From contig CALXHS010000023.1 in the NCBI GenBank assembly GCA_944388165.1, forward strand, positions 1 to 64,000: a stretch of DNA of 64,000 bases, given 5' to 3'. This DNA comes from an uncultured Gemmiger sp. (GTDB taxonomy: Bacteria; Bacillota; Clostridia; Oscillospirales; Ruminococcaceae). Below the pieces are notes generated by a model that was not told the origin of the DNA, did no database searches, and saw only the letters and a list, made by a program, of their open reading frames with translations. A program made the position numbers and the translations under genes. Shown here in pieces: positions 32,609-40,504 of this stretch (positions are counted from its first letter, which is position 1; each line of letters starts with the position of its first letter).

Positions 32609-33943
32609 TTATTCGCTCTTGATGGCTTCCAGCGCCGGGATCTGCACCGCCTTGTTGGCGGGGTAATACCCCGACCCCAGGCCGATGAAGACCGAAAAGA
32701 CCAGGGCGAACAGGTACAGCCAGGGCGGGATCACCGATACCCGGCTGACCCCTTCCGCCCCGAAGATGGCGGGGAGGATGTTTTCCGGGGAAATACCCAG
32801 GGACACCAGGTTGATGATGAGGGAGATCAGAAAGCTGATGACGCTGCCGATCACCCCGCCGATGAACCCGATGGCCCCGGCTTCCCCTAAAAACAGCACC
32901 CGGATGTCGTAGACATAGCATCCCAGGGATTTCATCACGCCGATCTCCTTGGTGCGCTCGGAGATGGACATGATCATGGTGTTGGTGATGCCCAGCGCTG
33001 CCACGATGAGGGAGATGGCACCAAGGCCGCCCAGCATCATCTGTTTCTGGCGGGCTTCCTTTTCCATGGGTTTGCGCACGCTCTCCATGGATTCGGTGGA
33101 ATAGCCCAGGTTCTTGATGGCGGTCTCCACCGGGTCTACCCGGTTGATGCCGCTCACCTTCACCAGCAGCGAATCATAGGGGGCGGGGGTCCCGTTGGCC
33201 CCGGCCTTTTTTTGCAGGGCCCGCAGGTCCGCCACGCTCATCATGATGCCCTCGGAGGTCTCGTACCCTTTGGCGGTGTCCTCCTTGACCAGGCCCACCG
33301 GTTTCAAGGGGACAGTGAAGGTGCCTTCCTGGGTCTCCACCTCCAGGGTCAGGGATTCCTTCATAGGGTCAAAGAAGGGGTCCGGCAACGGCAGGGATTC
33401 CCCCTCTTCCGCCAGAAAGCTGTCCCAGCGGCTGATGATGTTGTACCCTTCGGGACGGAAGGTGTCCCGGAAGCTGTACGCCAGATACTGCCCCACAGCC
33501 ACCTCTCCCGCCTTGGCGGGGTAGGCCCCGCCGGTGAGCTGGTAGCCCATCTTGTCCATCTGGGCGGTGTCCAGCCCCACCACCGTGGTCCAGTCGGCCA
33601 CGTACCGGTTGCCCGGCCCGGCCAGCAGGCGGCAGGTGTAGTTGTCAAAACTCAGTTTGGGGGTCACCCCTTCCACCCCGTCCATCTCCCGGATGGTCTT
33701 GAGCAGGCTGTCGTCCAGCTTCTTCTTGCCCTTGCCCTTCTGGGGGGCGGTGACGGTGATGATGGTCAGGTCGCCCATCTCGGCCAGCAGTTTTTCCTGG
33801 CTTTCCTTCATGCCGATGCCCAAAGACACCATGATGACGATGGAACAGCAGCCGATGAGCACCCCCAGCACCGTCAGGATGGTGCGGGATTTGCGCCGCA
33901 GCAGGTTCTGCAGGCAGACCCGCAGCAGGTCTTCGTGCTTCAT
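32609..33943 (-). CDS. MacB/FtsX-type ABC permease
   Basis: 444 residues. N-terminal helix at 18-42 (SRTILTVLGVLIGCCSIVIM), a large extracytoplasmic MacB-like domain (about 45-300), then three helices at about 312-335, 355-385 and 415-435. The loop LGITNTMIMSISERTKEIGVMKSLG is the FtsX-family signature. It partners the ATPase encoded two genes upstream (35793-36506) in a mechanotransmission-type complex that acts on substrates outside the membrane rather than transporting across it. Its ATG lies 3 bases after the stop of the CARDB-like protein, with GGAGGTG before it. All three genes form one operon next to a two-component system. Confidence 0.92.
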   Translation of the reverse strand: MKHEDLLRVCLQNLLRRKSRTILTVLGVLIGCCSIVIMVSLGIGMKESQEKLLAEMGDLTIITVTAPQKGKGKKKLDDSLLKTIREMDGVEGVTPKLSFDNYTCRLLAGPGNRYVADWTTVVGLDTAQMDKMGYQLTGGAYPAKAGEVAVGQYLAYSFRDTFRPEGYNIISRWDSFLAEEGESLPLPDPFFDPMKESLTLEVETQEGTFTVPLKPVGLVKEDTAKGYETSEGIMMSVADLRALQKKAGANGTPAPYDSLLVKVSGINRVDPVETAIKNLGYSTESMESVRKPMEKEARQKQMMLGGLGAISLIVAALGITNTMIMSISERTKEIGVMKSLGCYVYDIRVLFLGEAGAIGFIGGVIGSVISFLISLIINLVSLGISPENILPAIFGAEGVSRVSVIPPWLYLFALVFSVFIGLGSGYYPANKAVQIPALEAIKSE

Positions 33944-33946
33944 TCC

Positions 33947-35779
33947 TCACACCTCCGGTCCCTGGCCGTCCCAGTTGTCCCGGTCGTCCTGGTTCCAGGC
34001 GTCGTTGTCCCAGGCACCGGTGCCCCAGTCGTCTGCGGGGGCTTCGTCTTCTTTGTGCAGGGCGCGGCGGCGCAGCAGCAGAAGGGCGGCGCCCGCGGCC
34101 AGGATGGCGGCGGGGATCAGGATGAGCAAAGGCAGGGGAAGGGGCAGTTTGCCTTCCTCCTCCGGAATATCGAATTCCGGTTCCAGGGCGGCTTCGGAAG
34201 CGGTGAGCTCCACCGGGAACTCCAGGGTGCGGGGCTGCAGGTTGGGGTCTTCGTAGCTGACCTTCAGGGTCACCTTCAGCTTGCCTTCCCGGTTGGGGGT
34301 CAGGGCAAAGCCGATGCTGCCGCTGGACCCGGCGGCAATGTTGCCCACATACTGGGTGCGGGTGGTGGCGTCCACCCCGTCGCCCTCCACCGTGGCTTCC
34401 ACGTTGCCCACCTCGGTCTTGCCCCGGTTCACATAGTTCAGGGTCAGCACACATTCCTCGCCCACGGTGCAGCTTTCGGGCAGGGTGGGGGCGTTGACCT
34501 GGAACCGGTCCTTCTGCACCACCGGCACAGCCATCTTGATCTCAGAGGTGGCGGCGGTGCGCTTGCCCCCGTCCACATACTCGTATTTGAACTGCACCGT
34601 CACCGCCTGGGCGCCGCTCTTGGCGGTGGGCAGCGCCTGCAAAGGCACGCTCTGGCTCTGTTCGCCCTTGGAGGCCAAAGAGTCGTAATAGAAGGTGCTG
34701 GTGCCGCCGTCCAGGGCGAAGTTCTCGCCCCCGTCGATGCTGGCCACCACGTTTTCCACCTTCAGGCGGCCCATGTTCTGAAAGCGGAAATCCAGCTTGA
34801 ACCGGGACCCGGCGGCGATGTTTTCCTCCCCATAGCTGAAATCCCGGATGACGATGTTGGGGGTGGCGCTGTCCACAGTGGGCCCGGCGGTGGCGGAAGG
34901 CGCCGCCGAAAGGCTCAGCTTGTCCGAAGAAGCAGCCTGCACCAGCTGCCCCGCGCTCTCATAGGCGTATTTCAGGTCCACCTGGATGGACTGGGAAGCG
35001 GAGGAGATCTCCTTGGTGGCCTGCACCCGCAGGGTCACGCTGGTGCTTTTGCCCGGTTCCAGGTCGGGCAGCGCCACCGTGCTCACGTCGTTGGCGATGA
35101 GCAGGGATTCCGACACGCTGAAGGAAGCCAGGGGCTTGACCATCTTGGTGCTGCCCCCGTTCTGGAAGGTCACCACGATGTCGGCGGCCTCGTTGGCGCC
35201 CAGGGGCTTGCCCAGGGCGGACCGGGTCACCAGCACCGGCGGGGCGGCCTGTTCTTTGGGGGCGGGAGTTTCGGGCGCCGGGGTGGGGGTGGGCGCCACG
35301 TATTCCTCCGCCTGGTTCACCGTCACCTCCAGGGTCTGGGGGCTGCCGGTGCCCTTGCGGGCCAGGCTCAGCTTCAGGCTGCGGCCGGTGCCGCTGTATG
35401 TCACCCCGGCGCAGGTCAGCCGCAGGGTCAGGGGTTCATCCTCCGCCGAAAGGACCTCCACGGCGGGGGTGCAGGCGGAAAAACTGTCCGCCAGTTTGCT
35501 GAAATCGAACTCTTCCGCCTTGAAATCCCGGGTCAGCAGGGCGGTGTCCTTCACCGTCACCGCCAGGTCGGCCTTGTCCCCCTTGCGGATCACATCCCGG
35601 CTGGATGTATAACTCAAAGTCAGGAAATTGGGGGCGGCGTCCTGGGATGTGGTGGCCTCGGCCGTCACGGCGGCAGGGGCGGGCAGGGGGGCGGCTTCCT
35701 CCGCAAAGGCGGGCAGAGCGGCACCGGCGGCCAGGGTCAGGGCCAGCAGAATGGCGGCGGATTTTTGTACCAGAGACAT
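33947..35779 (-). CDS. Surface protein with CARDB-like repeats and acidic Trp-rich tail
   Basis: 610 residues from the ATG at 35779, after AAAGGAGGATG. A signal peptide ends near ALPAFA (residue 26). Three to four repeats of about 110-130 residues show CARDB/COG1361 features (ADIVVTFQNGGSTKM, FKLDFRFQNMGRLKVENV, CVLTLNYVNRGKTEVGNV), separated by a Pro/Thr linker. A transmembrane helix (about 553-573) and an RRR stop-transfer follow, then a cytoplasmic tail of about 32 residues dominated by Asp, Asn, Trp and Gly (DDWGTGAWDNDAWNQDD). It is encoded between a MacB ATPase and permease and probably works with them at the cell surface, perhaps as adaptor or substrate-binding part. The function of the tail is unknown. 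Confidence 0.85.
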   Translation of the reverse strand: MSLVQKSAAILLALTLAAGAALPAFAEEAAPLPAPAAVTAEATTSQDAAPNFLTLSYTSSRDVIRKGDKADLAVTVKDTALLTRDFKAEEFDFSKLADSFSACTPAVEVLSAEDEPLTLRLTCAGVTYSGTGRSLKLSLARKGTGSPQTLEVTVNQAEEYVAPTPTPAPETPAPKEQAAPPVLVTRSALGKPLGANEAADIVVTFQNGGSTKMVKPLASFSVSESLLIANDVSTVALPDLEPGKSTSVTLRVQATKEISSASQSIQVDLKYAYESAGQLVQAASSDKLSLSAAPSATAGPTVDSATPNIVIRDFSYGEENIAAGSRFKLDFRFQNMGRLKVENVVASIDGGENFALDGGTSTFYYDSLASKGEQSQSVPLQALPTAKSGAQAVTVQFKYEYVDGGKRTAATSEIKMAVPVVQKDRFQVNAPTLPESCTVGEECVLTLNYVNRGKTEVGNVEATVEGDGVDATTRTQYVGNIAAGSSGSIGFALTPNREGKLKVTLKVSYEDPNLQPRTLEFPVELTASEAALEPEFDIPEEEGKLPLPLPLLILIPAAILAAGAALLLLRRRALHKEDEAPADDWGTGAWDNDAWNQDDRDNWDGQGPEV

Positions 35780-35792
35780 GGAGCATCCTCCT

Positions 35793-36506
35793 TTAGGAAT
35801 GACGGGTCTCATCGCTGACGATCTCGCCGTCGATGAGCCGCACGATACGGTCGGCATAGGCGGCCATCTCCGGGTCATGGGTGACCAGGATGATGGTCTG
35901 GTGGTAGCGGCGGGCAAAGCCGCAGATCATCTCCATGATCTCCACCGTGGTTTTGGAATCCAGGTTGCCGGTGGGTTCGTCGGCAAACACCACGTCCGGC
36001 CGGGCGATGAAAGCCCGGGCAATGCCGGCGCGCTGCTGCTGGCCGCCGGACATCTGCCGGGGAAAGTGGTCCAGCCGGTGGGAAAGCCCCACCCGGCAGA
36101 GCATCTGGCGGGCGGCTTCCTCCCGTTCCTTGCGGGGCACCCCCCGGAACATCAGGGGCAGGGCCACGTTCTCGGTGGCGGTAAGGTTGGGCAGCAGGTT
36201 GTAGGACTGGAACACAAAGCCGATGTGCCGCTGGCGGAAAGCCGCCAGCTGGTTTTCGTTCAGGCGGGAAATGGGCACCCCGCCGATGTTCACCAGCCCC
36301 CGGGTGGGTTTTTCCATCCCGGCCAGCTGGTTCAGAAAGGTACTCTTGCCGGAGCCGGATGTGCCGAAGATGCAGCAGATCTCGCCCCGCATGATGTTCA
36401 GGTCAATGTTTTTCAGCGCCACCACCGTCTCGTCCCCCAAGGGATACTCCTTGCGGATGGAACGCACCTCGATGAGCGGGCGTCTGCGCGGACAGGGATT
36501 TTGCAT
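35793..36506 (-). CDS. MacB/LolD-type ABC transporter ATPase
   Basis: 237 residues from the ATG at 36506 (MQNPCPRRRP), after AAGGAGGAGGTG. Walker A is GTSGSGKST, Q-loop FVFQSYNLLPNL, signature MSGGQQQRAGIARA, Walker B VVFADEPTGNLD and H-loop VTHDPEM. The LDSKTTVEIM stretch after Walker B is typical for the LolD/MacB family. It drives the FtsX-type permease at 32609-33943. It is first gene of the operon; its promoter is flanked by 11-base repeats, probably bound by the response regulator encoded upstream. Confidence 0.94.
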   Translation of the reverse strand: MQNPCPRRRPLIEVRSIRKEYPLGDETVVALKNIDLNIMRGEICCIFGTSGSGKSTFLNQLAGMEKPTRGLVNIGGVPISRLNENQLAAFRQRHIGFVFQSYNLLPNLTATENVALPLMFRGVPRKEREEAARQMLCRVGLSHRLDHFPRQMSGGQQQRAGIARAFIARPDVVFADEPTGNLDSKTTVEIMEMICGFARRYHQTIILVTHDPEMAAYADRIVRLIDGEIVSDETRHS

Positions 36507-36537
36507 GCCGGTCACCTCCTCCTTGGTTTCTGGGGCC

Positions 36538-36577
36538 AGTATACCGGGGCAACCTTGGTTCTTCCTCAACGCAACCT
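36538..36577 (-). promoter_or_regulatory. Promoter of the MacB operon with three phased repeats
   Basis: Minus -10 TATACT (36543-36538) has no good -35. Three AGG-centred repeats (minus strand; AAGGTTGC, GAGGAAGA, AAGGTTGC) lie exactly 11 bases apart (CCT on + at 36553, 36564, 36575), overlapping the -35. This fits activation by an OmpR-type regulator, probably the one at 38202. Confidence 0.65.
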
Positions 36578-36589
36578 TAAGATTCGTAA

Positions 36590-36631
36590 AGAAAAAGCCG
36601 GGGCGGAAAAGCAAAGGCTCTTCCGCCCCGG
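36590..36631 (-). terminator. Terminator of the second two-component operon
   Basis: CCGGGGCGGAA (36598-36608) pairs with TTCCGCCCCGG (36621-36631); CTTTTTC follows on the minus strand. Confidence 0.9.
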
Positions 36632-36646
36632 CAGGGCAGGTTTTTC

Positions 36647-38212
36647 TTATTGGGGCAAGGGCAGGCGGATGAGGAAAGCCGCGCCCTGTCCCGGGTGATT
36701 GTCCAGGGTGATGGTGCCGCCGTGGAGTTCCACCAGGCGGCGGGTGATGGAAAGCCCCAGCCCGCTGCCGCCCCCGCTGCGGGCGTCGCTGCCCACCACA
36801 AAGGGGTCGAAGATGGCGGCGGCCCGGTCGGGGGGGATTCCCTCCCCGTTGTCCGCCAGGGTGAGCAGGGCTTCCCCGGGGCGGAGTTCCAGGCGCACGG
36901 TGAGCACGGTGCCCAGGCGGTTGTACCGCAGGGCGTTGCCCACCAGGTTGTCCAGAGCCCGGCCCATCTGGAAGGGGTCCAGGGAACAGGGGCAGGGCTC
37001 TTCGGGAATGGACACTTCCAGGGCGAACCCTGCCAGTTCAATGGCGTCGTACTGCCCGGCCAGGTACTCCCGCAGATATTCGCACAGGTCCATCTCCCGC
37101 CGCTGCAGGCTGAACTGGGGATGGTCCACCTTGCTGTATTCGTGGAAGGCGTTGATAAGCCCCGTCAGGGCTTCGGTGCGGCTGCGGATGGCGGCCAGAT
37201 ACCGCCCCTGTTCCTCCGGGGGGATCTTGCCGTCGGCCAGAGCGTCCACATACCCGGCGATCACCGTCACCGGGGTCTTCAGGTCGTGGGAGATGTTGGC
37301 GATCATCTGCTGGCGTTCCCGGTCCATCTGTTCCCGTTCCCGCTCGCTCTCGGCCAGCCGGGCGGAAAGCTCGTCCAGGCTGCGGCCCACCCGCTGCAGT
37401 TCCTGTACCCCGCCGCAGTCGCCCACTTCCACCCGCTGGCCCCGGGCCTGGGCGTCCAGGGCGGTGCGCAGCTTTTCCAGGGGCGGGCGCAGGCGGCGGG
37501 CCAGCCGCCAGATGAAGAAGTCCAGCGCCCCTGCGTACAGGGGCAGGGCGGCCAGCCAGACCATCCATCCGCTGCGGCTCACCCCGGCCAGGGCTTCCTC
37601 GTTCAGGGGACCGATGCAGATCAGCAGGGTGCGCGGGCCGCCGCCGGTTTCAAAATCATACCGGTACAGGGTGCTGCGGGCCGGGTACGTCCCGGACAGG
37701 ATGGCGAACTCCCGGGGGGCGTAGGCGGTCTTGCCGGGGACGATCTCTCCGGACAGCACCCGGAAATCGGCGTCCAGGGCCATGTCCCCGGTGATCTCGG
37801 TGGCGCCGTCTTCCCGGACGCGGGTGCGCAGCACCCGGTAGCGCACTTCGCCCCCGTTGGCTTCGGGAAAGGCGTCCACAAACTCGTCGCTGTTATACCG
37901 GGAGACACAGGCCAGTTCCCCGGCGGTCAGGGTGGTAGGCACCGCGCCCGCACGGTACAGCTCGGCGCCGTTTTCGTCCAGCACCGCAAACCCGTCGGTG
38001 CTGCCCTTCAGGTATTTGGCCAGGGCGTCGTAGCGCTCCTGTTCCAGAGCCTGGTCGCTGAGCAGGGCGTCCCAGTCTGCCAGAGCCAGCGTCTGTTCAA
38101 ACTGCCGGTCCCACAGCCAGTACACCCCGCCCGCCAGAAACAGCAGCACCAGGGTGAACAGCAGATAATTCTTCACCAGCAGGGCGAACAGGCGGTTTTC
38201 TTTACGCTTCAA
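36647..38212 (-). CDS. Sensor histidine kinase controlling the MacB-type operon
   Basis: 521 residues. Helices at about 14-34 and 215-238 flank an extracellular sensor of about 180 residues. A HAMP-like segment with coiled coil (RPPLEKLRTALDAQARG, then LAESEREREQMDRERQQ) leads to the phosphoacceptor NISHDLKTPVTVIAG (about residue 310). The ATPase domain shows LVGNALRYN, LADNGEGIPPD and GSGLGLSITRRL. The gene overlaps the upstream response regulator by 11 bases. Sitting beside the MacB-type operon, it probably senses envelope-active compounds, as BceS/VraS-like systems do; the signal is not known. Confidence 0.94.
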   Translation of the reverse strand: MKRKENRLFALLVKNYLLFTLVLLFLAGGVYWLWDRQFEQTLALADWDALLSDQALEQERYDALAKYLKGSTDGFAVLDENGAELYRAGAVPTTLTAGELACVSRYNSDEFVDAFPEANGGEVRYRVLRTRVREDGATEITGDMALDADFRVLSGEIVPGKTAYAPREFAILSGTYPARSTLYRYDFETGGGPRTLLICIGPLNEEALAGVSRSGWMVWLAALPLYAGALDFFIWRLARRLRPPLEKLRTALDAQARGQRVEVGDCGGVQELQRVGRSLDELSARLAESEREREQMDRERQQMIANISHDLKTPVTVIAGYVDALADGKIPPEEQGRYLAAIRSRTEALTGLINAFHEYSKVDHPQFSLQRREMDLCEYLREYLAGQYDAIELAGFALEVSIPEEPCPCSLDPFQMGRALDNLVGNALRYNRLGTVLTVRLELRPGEALLTLADNGEGIPPDRAAAIFDPFVVGSDARSGGGSGLGLSITRRLVELHGGTITLDNHPGQGAAFLIRLPLPQ

Positions 38213-38876
38213 TCTTGTACCCCAATCCCCGGATGGTGATGATGTACCGCGGGTTCTTCGGGTCGTCCTCGATCTTTTCCCGCAGCTTGGAGATATGCAC
38301 CATCATGGTGTTGTCGTTGCTTTCAAAAAATTCCCCGGCAATGCCCTCGTACAGCTGTACTTTGGTGAAGATGCGCCCCGGCGCCCGCATGAGCTGGGCC
38401 AGGATCTTGTATTCGGTGGGGGTCAGGGCAACGGGCTGCCCGTCCTTGTACAGCTGCATGGCGGCGGTGTCCAGGGTCAGGGTGCCCACCGTCAGGGATT
38501 CCCGGCGGCTGCCCCCCGCCCGGCGCAGGTGGGCTTTCACCCGGGCCACCACCTCCATCGGGTTGAAGGGCTTGGCGATATAGTCGTCCGCCCCCAGGTT
38601 CAGGCCCAGGATCTTGTCGTTGTCCGCGCTTTTGGCCGAAAGGATCAGCAGCGGGATGTCGCTGGTGCGCCGCAGCGCCCGGGTCAGCTCGTACCCGTTC
38701 ATTTCCGGCATCATCACGTCCAGAATGGCCGCGTCGGGGCTTTCCCGCAAAGCGGCGGCCAGAGCGGCCTTTCCGTCGGCGGATTCCACCACGCGGAAGC
38801 CCTCGCTTTCCAGATACAGGCGCAGCACCGCCCGGATGTCGGCGTCGTCCTCTGCAATCAGAATGGTTTTGGCCAC
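38202..38876 (-). CDS. OmpR/VanR-family response regulator
   Basis: 224 residues with a GTG start at 38876 after AAGAAGGGG. The receiver domain has IAEDDADIR, phosphoacceptor D in AILDVMMPEMNGYE, threonine/serine in LILSAKS and lysine in YIAKPFNPME. The C-terminal winged helix is VALTPTEYKILAQLMRAPG to TIRGLGYKIEA. It is transcribed before the kinase from a TTGACA-type promoter. Likely target: the ABC operon at 36506, whose promoter has three 11-base repeats. Confidence 0.94.
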   Translation of the reverse strand: MAKTILIAEDDADIRAVLRLYLESEGFRVVESADGKAALAAALRESPDAAILDVMMPEMNGYELTRALRRTSDIPLLILSAKSADNDKILGLNLGADDYIAKPFNPMEVVARVKAHLRRAGGSRRESLTVGTLTLDTAAMQLYKDGQPVALTPTEYKILAQLMRAPGRIFTKVQLYEGIAGEFFESNDNTMMVHISKLREKIEDDPKNPRYIITIRGLGYKIEA

Positions 38877-38905
38877 GGTTCGCCCCTTCTTTCGTCATTT
38901 TTTTC

Positions 38906-38935
38906 AGCATACAATAGGGCGGTCGTGCCTGTCAA
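38906..38935 (-). promoter_or_regulatory. Promoter of the response regulator/kinase pair
   Basis: Minus strand TTGACA (38935-38930), an 18-base spacer and TATGCT (38911-38906). Confidence 0.7.
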
Positions 38936-39008
38936 GGCGGCAAAAATCCCCGGAAGGCCCACCCTGAAAGGCAGAGCCGCCGCAGGGGGTTCTGGGAATG
39001 TCTTTTGA

Positions 39009-39037
39009 TTGACAGCCTGTGGCCTTTGTGCTATCAT
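39009..39037 (+). promoter_or_regulatory. Promoter of the thiamine/HMP transporter operon
   Basis: TTGACA (39009-39014), a 17-base spacer and TATCAT (39032-39037), directly before the TPP riboswitch. Confidence 0.82.
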
Positions 39038-39060
39038 AATCCCCGACAAAATAATAAAGA

Positions 39061-39154
39061 TAGAATTCTAGGGGAGCTCCTGGGAGCTGAGAGGACCATC
39101 CGGCCCGACCCTCGAACCTGATCTGGATCATGCCAGCGTAGGAAAGCAATTCTA
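39061..39154 (+). promoter_or_regulatory. TPP riboswitch (THI box)
   Basis: Canonical conserved segments are present in order: GGGAGCTGAGAGG, ACCCTCGAACCTGATC, TGGATCATGCCAGCGTAGGAA. Outer strands AGAATT and AATTCT can form P1. A terminator follows at 39188-39224, so thiamine pyrophosphate should switch off the downstream transporter by premature termination. Confidence 0.97.
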
Positions 39155-39187
39155 TGAAAAAGCCGGCCTGTGGCCGGCGGATCGTGA

Positions 39188-39224
39188 TGGGTGCTTTCCT
39201 GCGGGAAGGCATCCTTTTTATTTT
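39188..39224 (+). terminator. Riboswitch-controlled terminator
   Basis: TGGGTGCTTTCC pairs with GGGAAGGCATCC, followed by TTTTTATTTT. A second hairpin, GCCGGCC-TGT-GGCCGGC (near 39162-39178), lies between it and the aptamer and could be part of the switch. Confidence 0.85.
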
Positions 39225-39250
39225 GCCTATTTTTTGGAGGAGGCATTTTT

Positions 39251-39895
39251 ATGGCAAACGAAAGCTGCTGTTCCGGCTGCAGCCGCCCGGACCTGCCCTG
39301 GGCGGGCCGGGGCACCGACCTGCCCATTGCGGGCTGCCGGTTCACCCTGTATCCCATGACCGACAATTTCATCCAGATCATCCTGGGGGCGCTGGAAAAG
39401 ACCGACACCTCGGCGGTGTGGAGCGAGACCGACGCCCTTTCCACCGTCTACCGGGGCAAGCTGCCCTATGTGGCCGACGCTGTGCAGGCGCTGTTCCTCA
39501 ACGCCTACCGGGAAGGGGTGCACATGGCCCTGGAAGGCCAGTTCTCCAAGGGCTGCCCGGGGGATGTTTCCGGCGACAGCGTGCTCAACCGGGAAGGGGA
39601 GGCCCCCAATGCGGCGGCGGTGGCGGGCATCCATTTCCCCGTCCACTGCAAGCTGGCCTTGTACCCCCTGGGTGACCCCGATTACATCGACCGCATCGCC
39701 AAGGTGTGGTATATGGCCCAGGAAGCCGGGCTCAACCCCACCACCATCCACTATGCCACCCGCATTGAAGGGGACGTGCAGGCGGTGTTCCGCTACCTGT
39801 ACCAGGTGTGCGATTTGATGGAAAACGACCCCGGCGTGCATCATTATGTCCTGCATTTTACCATGAACTGCAACAGCCCTACGGTGGAGGAATGA
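39251..39895 (+). CDS. ykoF: YkoF-family thiamine/HMP-binding protein
   Basis: 214 residues from the ATG at 39251 (MANESCCSGC), after TTGGAGGAGG. Two repeated halves of about 90 residues each show the YkoF pattern: GCRFTLYPMTDNFIQIILGAL in the first, HCKLALYPLGDPDYIDRIAKV in the second. YkoF binds thiamine or its HMP part and belongs to the YkoEDCF ECF transporter in Bacillus. Its position as first gene behind a TPP riboswitch supports this. The N-terminus is Cys/Ser-rich (CCSGC), which is not usual and may bind metal or be incidental. Confidence 0.92.
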   Translation: MANESCCSGCSRPDLPWAGRGTDLPIAGCRFTLYPMTDNFIQIILGALEKTDTSAVWSETDALSTVYRGKLPYVADAVQALFLNAYREGVHMALEGQFSKGCPGDVSGDSVLNREGEAPNAAAVAGIHFPVHCKLALYPLGDPDYIDRIAKVWYMAQEAGLNPTTIHYATRIEGDVQAVFRYLYQVCDLMENDPGVHHYVLHFTMNCNSPTVEE

Positions 39896-39900
39896 AAACT

Positions 39901-40500
39901 ATGAAAAACAATGCCTGGAAACTGAAAGACGTTCTGCTCATCGCCATCTGCGCCGTTTTGTTCGGCGTGATCTATCTGGGGTGCACCTACGTGGGCGGCA
40001 TCCTGTACGGTATCCTGACCCCCTTCGGCATGGCTTCTCTGGGATACGAGCCCTTTTACGGCATCTACTTCATGGCGGCGGCCTTCGGCGTGTATGTCAT
40101 GCGCAAGCCCGGCGCCGGTCTGATCGCCGAACTGCTGGCCGCTGTGCTGGAATGCCTGTTCGGCAACTACTTCGGACCCATCATCATCCTGTCCGGCCTG
40201 GTGCAGGGCTTCGGCTTTGAGCTCATCGTGGCCCTGAAAGGATACAAGAAGTTCGACCGCATGACCATGATCCAGGGCGCGGTGCTCTGCTCTGTGCTGA
40301 CCATGGGCTACAACCTGGTCATCAGCGGCTACAACCAGATCGCGGTGCCGGTGCTGGCCCTGATGCTGGCGGTGCGCATCGTCAGCGCCGTGGCCATTGA
40401 TGGCATCGTCACCCCGCTGCTGGCGGACGGCCTGGTCAAGGCCGGTGTGCTCAAGGGCTACGCCGTGGCCCGGGATGCTGCCGTGGACCTGGAGGACTGA
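39901..40500 (+). CDS. ykoE: YkoE-type ECF substrate-binding (S) component for thiamine/HMP
   Basis: 199 residues from the ATG at 39901; an earlier ATG at 39892 overlaps the ykoF stop but is too close to GGAGG. Five to six membrane helices, with YkoE-like segments VLLIAICAVLFGVIYLGCTY, ISGYNQIAVPV and the central GNYFGPIIILSGLVQGFGFE. As S component it captures thiamine or hydroxymethylpyrimidine and delivers it through the T component. The YkoD ATPase follows after 4 bases. Confidence 0.92.
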   Translation: MKNNAWKLKDVLLIAICAVLFGVIYLGCTYVGGILYGILTPFGMASLGYEPFYGIYFMAAAFGVYVMRKPGAGLIAELLAAVLECLFGNYFGPIIILSGLVQGFGFELIVALKGYKKFDRMTMIQGAVLCSVLTMGYNLVISGYNQIAVPVLALMLAVRIVSAVAIDGIVTPLLADGLVKAGVLKGYAVARDAAVDLED

Positions 40501-40504
40501 GTCG

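Noticed and set aside
33212..35818. 868-codon frame opposite the CARDB-like protein
   Set aside because: Antisense shadow; no start signal.
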